From Nitrospiraceae bacterium (GTDB lineage Bacteria; Nitrospirota; Nitrospiria; Nitrospirales; UBA8639): a stretch of DNA of 15,718 bases. Both the position numbers and the translations under genes were made by a program. Position 1 is the stretch's first letter. Every line of letters starts with the position of its first letter. The notes below the pieces were generated by a model. It was not told where the DNA came from. It was given only the letters and a program-made list of their open reading frames with translations, and made no database searches. The stretch lies in contig DOFS01000426.1 in the NCBI GenBank assembly GCA_003523945.1, positions 1-15,718 of the forward strand, written 5' to 3'. Below, piece by piece: positions 7,637 through 14,796 of the stretch.

Positions 7637-7664
7637 TTGGTTTCGAGAAATGGTCAGATATTAT
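7637..7664 (+). promoter_or_regulatory. Weak sigma-70 promoter candidate
   Basis: TTGGTT at 7637-7642, a 16-base spacer, and TATTAT at 7659-7664 (5 of 6 to consensus), about 62 bases before the oxygenase start at 7727. The -35 is poor, so this is a tentative call. Confidence 0.25.
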
Positions 7665-7726
7665 GTAACTATGTACCTTCCTTGAGGAACTCCTGAATTT
7701 TCTTATCATCAACCATAGTGCTGAAC

Positions 7727-8446
7727 ATGTCTACACAATTTCTCAACGATGCCCTGCTTCAAACCATCGATTCCAAAAAATTTTCAATTCAACTCCCGTT
7801 TCCCAATATCAACCCCGCAGGATTGATTACCGAGAAAAAATTCTCTGAGCTCTCCCAATCCATGCCTGATCTTTCTTTATTTAAACCCACCTTTGGCAGA
7901 GCCAGAAAATATGGGCAAACCCCCCATGACCGGTACACACTGAAATATCAGGCAGGGCTTCCTCTCTCGGCACCGTGGCAAAGGTTTTTGGAGGAGTTGA
8001 ACGGGAAAGCCTACACATCATTTTTACAAAGAATGCTGAAGAAGAGGTTCTTTTCCTTAGATTTTTTTTGGTTTTTTACGCCTTCGGGTTGTTCAGTTTC
8101 CCCTCATTGTGACCATAAGGATAAGATTGGGGCCCATCTTTTTTATATGAACACCCAGGACGATTGGGACCCCGCCTGGGGCGGAGATACCCTCCTCCTA
8201 GATGATGGAGGCAAGCTGGCCAGGGGATCGGCACCGGAATTTAGCGATTTCCAACAAACCATTTCCTCCAAATCTCTCGGTAACTACAGTCTCCTTTTTG
8301 CCAGAACACCGAATTCCTGGCATGGCGTAAAGGAAATTTCCTGTCCCGACGGGTACTACCGAAAGGTGTTCATGGTAGCGATTAAAAAGTCCTCACCTTT
8401 TACGTCGTTGTTTGATAAATGGCGAACCCCTGCTGCGGAGTATTAA
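7727..8446 (+). CDS. 2OG-Fe(II) oxygenase, prolyl-hydroxylase-like
   Basis: This 239-residue protein is a second non-haem iron dioxygenase candidate. H127-C-D129 is in VSPHCDHKDK, followed by the strand AHLFYMNTQDDWDPAWGGD, a pattern (nearly invariant WGG-D/E after HxD) typical of the prolyl 4-hydroxylase/2OG-Fe(II) superfamily. The distal H199 is in NSWHGVKEI, and R212 in YYRKVFMVAI is placed to bind 2-oxoglutarate. The first 100 residues form a family-specific N-terminal part. It shows no obvious similarity outside the iron motif to the oxygenase at 2843. No signal peptide or membrane segment is seen. I chose ATG at 7727 over GTG at 7718; neither has a strong ribosome binding site. An eight-T run at 8062-8069 encodes part of the FFWFF segment. 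The hydroxylated substrate is unknown; neighbours suggest a glycan or a lipid. Confidence 0.8.
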   Translation: MSTQFLNDALLQTIDSKKFSIQLPFPNINPAGLITEKKFSELSQSMPDLSLFKPTFGRARKYGQTPHDRYTLKYQAGLPLSAPWQRFLEELNGKAYTSFLQRMLKKRFFSLDFFWFFTPSGCSVSPHCDHKDKIGAHLFYMNTQDDWDPAWGGDTLLLDDGGKLARGSAPEFSDFQQTISSKSLGNYSLLFARTPNSWHGVKEISCPDGYYRKVFMVAIKKSSPFTSLFDKWRTPAAEY

Positions 8447-8579
8447 GCCTGCAAGGCCTCTTTGTGTTTCTCTTGCCATCAACAAGACCCTGGCACACCC
8501 TCCACATGGAAGCGACTTCCCGATTCATTTCCACACCTATCCTTGGGTCCATGTCATGTCTCACCAGTGTTTCACCTAG

Positions 8580-9647
8580 ATGAAGAAAAAAAAAGGCATC
8601 TTCCTTCTCACCCTCACGAACCTTTCTATTCTGCTTATTCTGGCCTGGTCAGTGAATTTCCTGGCCTCCCTGATCATGGATGGGATTTATCTCTACAAAC
8701 AATGGAATCCGCCGATTTCCCAAACTCTTTATCCTGAAAGCCTTCCCGATCAAGAGTATGCCCACACGATATTCCGGGAACTTCGCCTATTAACCAAACG
8801 CTATATTCCCTATGTGGAATGGGGACGAGAACCCTTCTCAGGGAAAACCATCACGATTGACCACACAGGAGAACGGGTTCAGCCCAGGATCCCTGAACGC
8901 CCGACAAAACAGGTTCACTTTTTTGGAGGATCCACCATGTGGGGGACGGGAGTAGACGATCAACACACCATCCCCTCTCTTTTCAACGAATTACATCCCG
9001 ACTATCGCGTTTATAACCATGCACAATCTGGATTTGTCAGCCGCCAGGAATTAGCCGGACTTATTAATCTTGCCAATCAAGACCATCCTATGGATGTCAT
9101 TATATTTTATGACGGCTGCAATGATCCTCTGACCTTGTGCCGATCCGACCTCTCTCTGAATGGGCATCGAGAGGTATCAAAATTCATCCAAAAACTTGAG
9201 CGGACATGGGAAACGCCTGCAGCCTTATTTGGTTCTACACAGACGCTGATCCAGAAATGGATAAAAAAAGGAAAACGTCCGGTCTCCCAGTGTCAAGCCA
9301 ATCCGGCCTATGCTGAAAAAGTTGCTATGACACTTGTCAATAATTGGAAACTCGCAAAGCAGATTGCAAATTTCAAAGGGGCTGCATTTCTGGCCATTCT
9401 CCAACCGGTTGCCACGATTGGCAAGCCCAATATCACCTATATTACCGAGGAGTTTGACGGATCAGATTGGATGGCCGTGTATCCTCACGTCCTGCAGATT
9501 AAACAGGATGAACAGTTGGATTGGATTTATGATTTTACCGATAGCTTTGATGGGACGGCCTTCATTTATATTGATAGTTGTCACACCAACAATCTCGGGA
9601 ATCAGATCATCGCTCAAAAAATCAGCCAGATTCTTGAAAACCACTGA
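8580..9647 (+). CDS. Membrane-anchored SGNH/GDSL hydrolase-like protein
   Basis: This 355-residue protein has one N-terminal hydrophobic segment (about residues 7-30) after a MKKKK cap, so it is likely anchored in the inner membrane with its domain in the periplasm. Block I reads FFGGSTMWGTGV, with S118 as candidate nucleophile; the usual GDS is GGS here. HAQSGFVSRQE (148-157) fits block II. N181 in YDGCND is block III, and D332 with H335 in DSCHTNNLGNQ gives the catalytic D-x-x-H. The set is complete apart from the Asp-to-Gly change in block I, which also occurs in SGNH proteins acting on exopolysaccharides. It could remove or add acyl groups on a glycan. No ribosome binding site is evident at the ATG, and nine A residues at 8586-8594 lie just inside the gene. 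It is convergent with the next SGNH gene, 17 bases away. Confidence 0.75.
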   Translation: MKKKKGIFLLTLTNLSILLILAWSVNFLASLIMDGIYLYKQWNPPISQTLYPESLPDQEYAHTIFRELRLLTKRYIPYVEWGREPFSGKTITIDHTGERVQPRIPERPTKQVHFFGGSTMWGTGVDDQHTIPSLFNELHPDYRVYNHAQSGFVSRQELAGLINLANQDHPMDVIIFYDGCNDPLTLCRSDLSLNGHREVSKFIQKLERTWETPAALFGSTQTLIQKWIKKGKRPVSQCQANPAYAEKVAMTLVNNWKLAKQIANFKGAAFLAILQPVATIGKPNITYITEEFDGSDWMAVYPHVLQIKQDEQLDWIYDFTDSFDGTAFIYIDSCHTNNLGNQIIAQKISQILENH

Positions 9648-9664
9648 CGGTTCTTCCCCTTACA

Positions 9665-10861
9665 CTATTCCAGCAAACCTTGCTCACGAATCTGGTTTGC
9701 CAGGGCAGAAGCAACGTATTCATGGGATTTGGCCGTCATATGTTCATCCTCAACATTATAATACAGCCCCTCCTCACCCCTCGCCTCGGCTTCAAGAAGC
9801 GGACTCAGGGCATCCAGAACCGGGATCCCAGCCTTTCGTCCAAAATCCTCAAAGACTCGATTAATCCGGGTGGTATCAAGTTTCAGGTAAGGAAAGGCCT
9901 CCAAAACTCTGGACTGATAGACCGCTTCCACCTGAAGTTTGGGCGCCATCACCATCATGGCAAATCGAGCTCCGTGCTTTCTCGAATCCTCTTGCATACG
10001 CAAAATGAGCGCTTTCGTGACGTTCCATCCTTCTTCCCAAAGCGTTTGATATTCATCGGCAGCCATTCCCCTGGTTGAATGCTCGGGAGAAAACTCTGAT
10101 AAAAATGGCCACCCTATGAAAATATTCGGGTCATTCCACTTAGAAGATTTAAACCCCCTGATATACTTTTTGATGAGCCTATAGGTTACCTGCTCTTTCC
10201 AAAAGGGAGATGTCTTTGGAGCTTGAGGTTGCTCTTGTTGTTCTCGATAGGCTTTTTCAACATAGGTTAGATCCAACTGCAGCCTGCCCTCAGGTGTCAG
10301 AGTGGCATAAGGATGTTTTTTATGTTTCTGGTGGAGGGTCTGTAAGGCAAGCGTATTGACCTGAATATCGGTATTCGGACTAAAAGCCAAAATCACCAGA
10401 TCCGGCTTGAATGACAAGCCCTCTTCCTCTAAAAACAATAATTCTTGAACGGTGTTATAGGTGGTGAAGCTCCCATTCACCACATCGACCTGATACCCAT
10501 CCAACTTTTGCGCCAACAGCGTTGGGATAATACGATCTTCAGGAACTCCACTACCAAAGGTTGTGGAGTCTCCAATGATGAGAATTCTTTGCTTACTGCC
10601 TTTGGGCTGCACCTCCGGCCCTCTGAGCCCTTGGCTATTCACATTGACCTCGACCGTGAAATCAAGCTCCTGGTGCCATGATTTTGAGCCAGGCTTAAGG
10701 GAAAATCCTCTGGTTGGATGGGGAATCATCGAACTTTCCGGATTGGAAACCCTGGTCAAAGACCCCAAAAAATACCACCGAAGAAATGCCTCATTCACCA
10801 CCAACATCAGTAAGATGGTGAAGACCATCATTGAGGCAGCAAACACCGTTTTTTTATTCAT
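9665..10861 (-). CDS. Membrane-anchored SGNH/GDSL hydrolase
   Basis: This 398-residue protein has an N-terminal anchor (about residues 6-23, VFAASMMVFTILLMLVVN) and an SGNH domain that would face the periplasm. NSQGLRGPE, just ahead of the domain, is a segment commonly seen in this kind of anchored SGNH protein. Block I is IIGDSTTFGSGV with S99 as nucleophile; N130-G131 in VVNGSF fits block II, N163 in FSPNTD fits block III, and D372 with H374 in EDEHMTAKSHEY supplies the catalytic pair. The start ATG at 10861 is preceded by GGGA six bases upstream. The ELM1-family gene ends 61 bases upstream on the same strand, so the two are probably co-transcribed. Likely role is esterase or acyltransferase action on an envelope glycan; the direction of the reaction cannot be told from sequence. 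Confidence 0.8.
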   Translation of the reverse strand: MNKKTVFAASMMVFTILLMLVVNEAFLRWYFLGSLTRVSNPESSMIPHPTRGFSLKPGSKSWHQELDFTVEVNVNSQGLRGPEVQPKGSKQRILIIGDSTTFGSGVPEDRIIPTLLAQKLDGYQVDVVNGSFTTYNTVQELLFLEEEGLSFKPDLVILAFSPNTDIQVNTLALQTLHQKHKKHPYATLTPEGRLQLDLTYVEKAYREQQEQPQAPKTSPFWKEQVTYRLIKKYIRGFKSSKWNDPNIFIGWPFLSEFSPEHSTRGMAADEYQTLWEEGWNVTKALILRMQEDSRKHGARFAMMVMAPKLQVEAVYQSRVLEAFPYLKLDTTRINRVFEDFGRKAGIPVLDALSPLLEAEARGEEGLYYNVEDEHMTAKSHEYVASALANQIREQGLLE

Positions 10862-10922
10862 CGAAAGTCCCTTTTTTCTACCGGCATGTTCAGAATTGGC
10901 TTTGCCTCACATTCATCATCAA

Positions 10923-12104
10923 TCAGGATTCTCCATTTTTTCTCAACATGGCTATGATCCGTTCAGCGACCCTGGGACATTCGTTAAGAGGCGGCCTTTT
11001 ATGTTGAAGAAGGGGAGCGCCAAATGGTTGTGCGACCCCCATGGAGAACAGTTCCTCATGCAGTGCCTCCAGGTTTCGCCAGGGCTGCAACAATCCCTTT
11101 GCAAAAAACCATGTACACACTCGGGTAAAGAGAGCGTTCCGATCAGATTCTGGCTGACGTCCTTGCTGAGACAAGGACGATTGTTGAAAGATCCATCGTT
11201 TTAAGACATTCGCTTTTTGCCAAACGGTTTGAGGACGTTTCGATAAAGGATAGATAAACATGGGGGTATCCGTAGCGGCCACTTCAGCGATCATGGATTC
11301 GCTTTCTCCTGTCACGATAATCACATCGGCCAAGCTTAGAGCGGATAAGTACGGTAGAGTGATATGGTCGGGGTTCCATCGAAACACCTCTCCATTTGCT
11401 CCCAATCCCGCTTCCAGAGCATCAGCCGCTCGCGTGCCCGTCCGCCTGCTCGTCAGGGCAAACACTTTTCCCTTATGTTCCCGAGCAAACCGTCCAATTT
11501 CTCCGCCCATCCGTGCAGCGGCATCCTGGTCAAATCGATAACGTGGCGTGGCTCCTCCTACCAGCAACACAATACGCAATCGACTCGAATCACGTAACGC
11601 CACCGGCCCCTCGTTGGCCGCTTGCAGGAGTTTTTCTGAGGTCACCCGATTGAGAGGGACGGTGACTTCCAAACGGTTAGGATGAGGAGGCAATTGGCTG
11701 GACCGCGGCGTCACAACCAGATCGAAATCGTCCATCACGAGTCCGCCCTTCCTGCCCAGGTGAACTATTTTCGTCTTTTTCCGGCTCTGAGCTTTGATCC
11801 ACTTGGAAACAGGGGCGGTTCGCTGACCCGCAGCAATGATCAAATCTGGCCAGGGAGGGGTGAGCGGAGAAGAGGCTGACTGGTTCACATGCCCAATCCC
11901 AGGAGGAGAATACCAACTTCTGGCTTTGTACGAGGAGCGCACAAACTTGAGATACTTTGCTTCGTACGGCCAGGCAAGGCATTCCACTAAACCCATCGAT
12001 TGCGTCGAATTTCCTGGCCGATCATCCAACAACACCCATACCCTTGGTGTGGCCTGATCCCGTGATCCCCTCTTTTCAATGCTCTCGCTGTTAGAAGCCA
12101 TCAT
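10923..12104 (-). CDS. ELM1/GtrOC1 family putative glycosyltransferase
   Basis: This 393-residue protein matches the bacterial family named after mitochondrial fission protein ELM1 (Mito_fiss_Elm1, DUF1022), which has a GT-B-like fold and is often found near lipopolysaccharide genes in bacteria. Signatures are VWVLLDDRPGNSTQSMGL at residues 22-39, PDLIIAAGQRTAPVSKWIK at 86-104, APLNRVT-like VPLNRVT near 149-155, the glycine-rich LVGGATPRYRF at 181-191, SRRTG at 219-223, and VTGESESMIAEVAATDTP at 264-281. No signal peptide is present. Only a TTG lies further upstream at 12137, so I took the ATG at 12104 (a second ATG follows immediately at 12101). It probably transfers a sugar in envelope glycan or glycolipid synthesis. 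That role is inferred from fold and neighbours; family biochemistry is poorly known. Confidence 0.8.
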   Translation of the reverse strand: MMASNSESIEKRGSRDQATPRVWVLLDDRPGNSTQSMGLVECLAWPYEAKYLKFVRSSYKARSWYSPPGIGHVNQSASSPLTPPWPDLIIAAGQRTAPVSKWIKAQSRKKTKIVHLGRKGGLVMDDFDLVVTPRSSQLPPHPNRLEVTVPLNRVTSEKLLQAANEGPVALRDSSRLRIVLLVGGATPRYRFDQDAAARMGGEIGRFAREHKGKVFALTSRRTGTRAADALEAGLGANGEVFRWNPDHITLPYLSALSLADVIIVTGESESMIAEVAATDTPMFIYPLSKRPQTVWQKANVLKRWIFQQSSLSQQGRQPESDRNALFTRVCTWFFAKGLLQPWRNLEALHEELFSMGVAQPFGAPLLQHKRPPLNECPRVAERIIAMLRKNGES

Positions 12105-12550
12105 GCCTAGAGATGAGGTACAAACGATCTTGTCCAAGCTGGTCGACCGCCACCAGAAAATATCCTTAACTTCACTCTGACTCCCCGGTGTTCAGTCCAG
12201 CGGCGCCCCTCATTAAAATTCAAAAGAAGCATCCAGAGAGAAAATACCCCCTGGGTGTTTCCTACCCAGAAAATATTGGTTTCACAGAAATGGCCCCCTA
12301 TAGAACACGAACACGGAGCCACGCTACCAAATCCGTGATACATTGAAAACCACGTATCACTCCACTTCAAAGGGGCCCCGCCGTCTGGCCACACCAACAG
12401 ATCATCCGCCGTCCGGGATGACACGCCTTACAGAAAAGACCAGAACTCGATCGTCTGTATGCCACCAGCAACAAGCTTGAGACCAACAAAGCCTCATAGG
12501 CCTCAATGATTATTTTTTAAAAAATAAAAAAAGAGATATTGGCTATCGCA
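12105..12550. other. 446-base gap, AT-rich at its right end
   Basis: No gene is supported here. A GTG-started minus-strand frame of 105 codons spans 12107-12424 and ends two bases before the ELM1-family ATG, but it is Trp-rich, matches nothing and has no ribosome binding site. CTGGGT (12251-12256) and ACCCAG (12264-12269) form a 6-bp hairpin with a 7-base loop; on the minus strand it is followed by a modestly T-rich stretch and might be a weak terminator for 12551-13543. TATTTTTTAAAAAATA at 12511-12526 is a perfect AT palindrome just downstream of that gene's stop. Confidence 0.5.
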
Positions 12551-13543
12551 TTAAAAAAATTGAGGGAAAGACTTCTGTAATTCCTGAAAAATCTGTTGAG
12601 CAAATAGGGCCCCAGCTTTGCCGTTGGGGTGGGCATCCGTAGGTGTCACCCAGAGGGTGCGAGGTTCTTCATGTATCACTGCGGGTAACAGGTCGAGGAA
12701 GGGAATAGCCTGAGACTCAACCACCTTTGCCACAAGCTGACTTTCCTCGTGAAATGGATAAGGCGACAGTTGGTGCAATTCCGGATAGTGCACGACGAGT
12801 AAGGGGATCTTATTTTTATGACAAAACGCGGATAGCTGGCTAATGGCTTCTTGAGTTGCTTGCCAACCAGGTTGATTCGCGTTGTACAAGTCATGGTAAT
12901 AGCGAGACCAATCACTTTTCCCCAGGAACGTCCGCATGAGGATATCCCACCGTCCTGCGAAGAACACCGCCGAATAGAAATGTTCAATGAGCAAATTCTC
13001 TTTTCTGACCGGAGTCGGCTCTGCGTCGTTGATAAAATAGTTCAAGATAACCAGGTCCGGATTGAACCGATAGCCAGAATGAAGAAAATATGCCGTTTGC
13101 ATGGCGGTGTTGCTGTTGCCTATCCCCGTATTGAGGACTTCGTACGTTCGCCCATCCGGTTGATGATTCAAAAGGTCTTCTAAAATATGAGAGGTAATCC
13201 CTTCTGGCGGAGCCCCCCAGCCAAATGTGACCGAATCCCCCAGCATCATGATTCGAGTCACCCCTTCAGGCTTTTCTAAGGAATATTCTTTGTCCCTCCA
13301 GCCATGGGAATTGATCGTCACAGGAACGCCCATGTAGGTACCTGACCGTCCTGGAACATGTTCATGCCCCATGCCCGGAATATCGCTCACCTGTTTCATA
13401 TCTTTGGCATATCGCCACATTTCGATATCAAAACTGGTTCCGTCTGTCTGGGTAACTCGAACATAGCCTTCGAACAAAAGTCCCACCACCAACAGGCTGC
13501 AGACAAATAAAAAAAGGCCAATCAGGAAATTTTTCACATTCAT
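12551..13543 (-). CDS. Membrane-anchored SGNH/GDSL hydrolase
   Basis: This 330-residue protein is the third SGNH member of the locus. The N-terminal segment at about residues 6-24 (FLIGLFLFVCSLLVVGLLF) is a membrane anchor or uncleaved signal. TINSHGWRDKEYS at 76-88 is the common pre-domain element. Block I is MLGDSVTFGWG with S104, block II is NTGIGNSNTAMQ with G142, block III is NYFINDAEP with N172 and D173, and the catalytic D303 and H305 lie in TDAHPNGKAG. The full catalytic set is present and canonical. Start ATG at 13543 has only a weak GGCGG nearby. It is separated from both neighbours by more than 140 bases and is probably its own transcription unit. A periplasmic esterase or acyltransferase acting on surface glycans or lipids is the likely role; substrate unknown. 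Confidence 0.85.
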   Translation of the reverse strand: MNVKNFLIGLFLFVCSLLVVGLLFEGYVRVTQTDGTSFDIEMWRYAKDMKQVSDIPGMGHEHVPGRSGTYMGVPVTINSHGWRDKEYSLEKPEGVTRIMMLGDSVTFGWGAPPEGITSHILEDLLNHQPDGRTYEVLNTGIGNSNTAMQTAYFLHSGYRFNPDLVILNYFINDAEPTPVRKENLLIEHFYSAVFFAGRWDILMRTFLGKSDWSRYYHDLYNANQPGWQATQEAISQLSAFCHKNKIPLLVVHYPELHQLSPYPFHEESQLVAKVVESQAIPFLDLLPAVIHEEPRTLWVTPTDAHPNGKAGALFAQQIFQELQKSFPQFF

Positions 13544-13685
13544 ACCGCCAAAAGAGGATCAAAGGATGTTTACAAAGTGCACGTCCATTATTGCGCTTGT
13601 CAGCCCAAGGTCACGACGATCCCACATCTACATGAGAAACAACCATGCTAATTACGAATGAGGGCAATCGCTTCTTATCCATCAT

Positions 13686-14189
13686 TCAATATTTCATTTC
13701 GACATCCACATGGGTCACTTCTCCAATGACCTCGAACGAGGATTCCTCAAAATTTGGAGCGGCTAAAAATAGAGAGGGGTTATTCGACACACCAAATCCC
13801 TCGGTAGGCAATCCGATCCAATTGCGGTCAAATTTCCGATCGTCGTTTTCATCATGATAAACCACCACGGCATATTTGCCTTCAACCGGTGCGGCCACAC
13901 ACAGGGTCATGGAACCTTTTTGGGCAGGTTCCCGTTCTTTATCGGCCTTGGCTCCCTTGACTAAGAAGCTCTCTGGATCAGGTCCATATAGGACCGCCTT
14001 GATGGATCCTGCAGAATTTTTGATTCCATGCACATGAACATAAATGGGCTTCCCTTCTGGGGGGCAGGTATTGACCGGTAGCTGCAACCCTTCACCAAAA
14101 CTTGCTGAAACACTGAGCGAAAACATTATAAAAACAAACATCCCAACCCCCTTTGGTCGCAAACAGGTTGTGCTCGAAAACATCTTCAT
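13686..14189 (-). CDS. Secreted DUF2141 domain protein
   Basis: This 167-residue protein starts with a signal-peptide-like region (hydrophobic residues about 17-31, VGMFVFIMFSLSVSASFG) and is therefore exported. The remainder is a beta-rich DUF2141 domain, recognised by YVHVHGIKNSAGSIKAVLY near the start and by YHDENDDRKFDRNWIG and LPTEGFGVSNN near the end; the Asp/Asn-rich loop could bind a metal ion. Family function is not established. In-frame starts are GTG at 14201 and ATGs at 14189 and 14183; I chose 14189, with no decisive ribosome binding site. It lies 85 bases downstream of lspA on the same strand and may be co-transcribed with it. There is no lipobox cysteine right after the hydrophobic stretch, so it is probably not an LspA substrate. 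Confidence 0.8.
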   Translation of the reverse strand: MKMFSSTTCLRPKGVGMFVFIMFSLSVSASFGEGLQLPVNTCPPEGKPIYVHVHGIKNSAGSIKAVLYGPDPESFLVKGAKADKEREPAQKGSMTLCVAAPVEGKYAVVVYHDENDDRKFDRNWIGLPTEGFGVSNNPSLFLAAPNFEESSFEVIGEVTHVDVEMKY

Positions 14190-14274
14190 CTGAACGTTCA
14201 CGAAACGGCATCATATAATGAGAGGAAATTGAGAGGGTACACGCGTCACTCGCGACTGAAGATGATCTGGAAAA

Positions 14275-14796
14275 TTAGAGAGGAGGGTTTTCTTGAGGGG
14301 TCAAGTTGGGTTTCCGTTTTTCAAAAGCAAACAGCAGGAGAAGAGAGCATACACCCACACTAATCGCGGAATCGGCCACATTGAAGGCTGGCCAATGGTA
14401 GCCATTGATATAGAGATCTAAAAAATCGATGACTTCTCCATATTGCAGACGATCGATAAAATTCCCGATAGCACCACCAAAAATTGACGCAATGGTCATC
14501 TGGCCCCACCAGTCGTTGGGCTCCAACCGTAAGAAGATCGTAATTAACAGCCCCATGGCAAACAAGGATGTCAGAAAAAAGAAGACAAGCCTAAACCCAC
14601 TACTGGTCGTGCCCATGATCCCAAATGCGGCTCCAGGGTTTCTGATGTAGGTCAAAGAAAAATATCCTGGAATGATGGGGATGGACTCGTGGAGATACAT
14701 CGAACTGGCAATGTAATATTTAGTAACCTGATCGAGACTCACGATGAATGCCACAACGAGACCTAACAATACAAACCGATGAATGCCGTTGCTCAC
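14275..14796 (-). CDS. lspA: Lipoprotein signal peptidase (signal peptidase II)
   Basis: LspA is an inner-membrane aspartyl protease that cleaves the signal peptide of prolipoproteins after diacylglyceryl modification. At 173 residues the length is normal. Four membrane segments are visible, at about 6-24, 44-62, 68-90 and 143-159. Motifs are DQVTKYYI (22-29), YIRNPGAAFG (50-59), GGAIGNFIDRLQYGEVIDFL (107-126) and FNVADSAISVG (138-148). D124 and D142 are the expected catalytic pair. The correct start is GTG at 14796: it overlaps the ileS stop codon in GTGA, and GGAGG sits seven bases upstream. A longer frame back to 14883 would run inside ileS and lacks support. Coupled translation with ileS is therefore likely. 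Confidence 0.95.
   Translation of the reverse strand: MSNGIHRFVLLGLVVAFIVSLDQVTKYYIASSMYLHESIPIIPGYFSLTYIRNPGAAFGIMGTTSSGFRLVFFFLTSLFAMGLLITIFLRLEPNDWWGQMTIASIFGGAIGNFIDRLQYGEVIDFLDLYINGYHWPAFNVADSAISVGVCSLLLLFAFEKRKPNLTPQENPPL

Larger units (their letters stand above)
7167..7726. other. 560-base divergent intergenic region, no supported gene
   Basis: The region separates the minus-strand methyltransferase from the plus-strand oxygenase, so it should carry promoters in both directions. I find no credible ORF in either strand. It contains an 8-base-pair inverted repeat (7498-7528), three copies of ATGGTCA (7501, 7556, 7650), a segment at 7308-7356 that resembles a degenerate REP-like element, and a weak promoter candidate at 7637-7664. 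Its size is unusual for two small enzymes and may reflect a decayed insertion. Confidence 0.5.

Noticed and set aside
10563..11204. 213-codon plus-strand frame opposite the SGNH and ELM1-family genes
   Set aside because: It spans the junction of two well-supported minus-strand genes and shows no family pattern.
12107..12424. GTG-started minus-strand frame of 105 codons ending two bases before the ELM1-family ATG
   Set aside because: Seven Trp residues, no recognisable family, no ribosome binding site; the position next to the ATG is suggestive but not enough to call a gene.
14242..14254. CGCG-TCACT-CGCG small palindrome downstream of lspA
   Set aside because: Four-base arms are expected by chance and no T-run follows.
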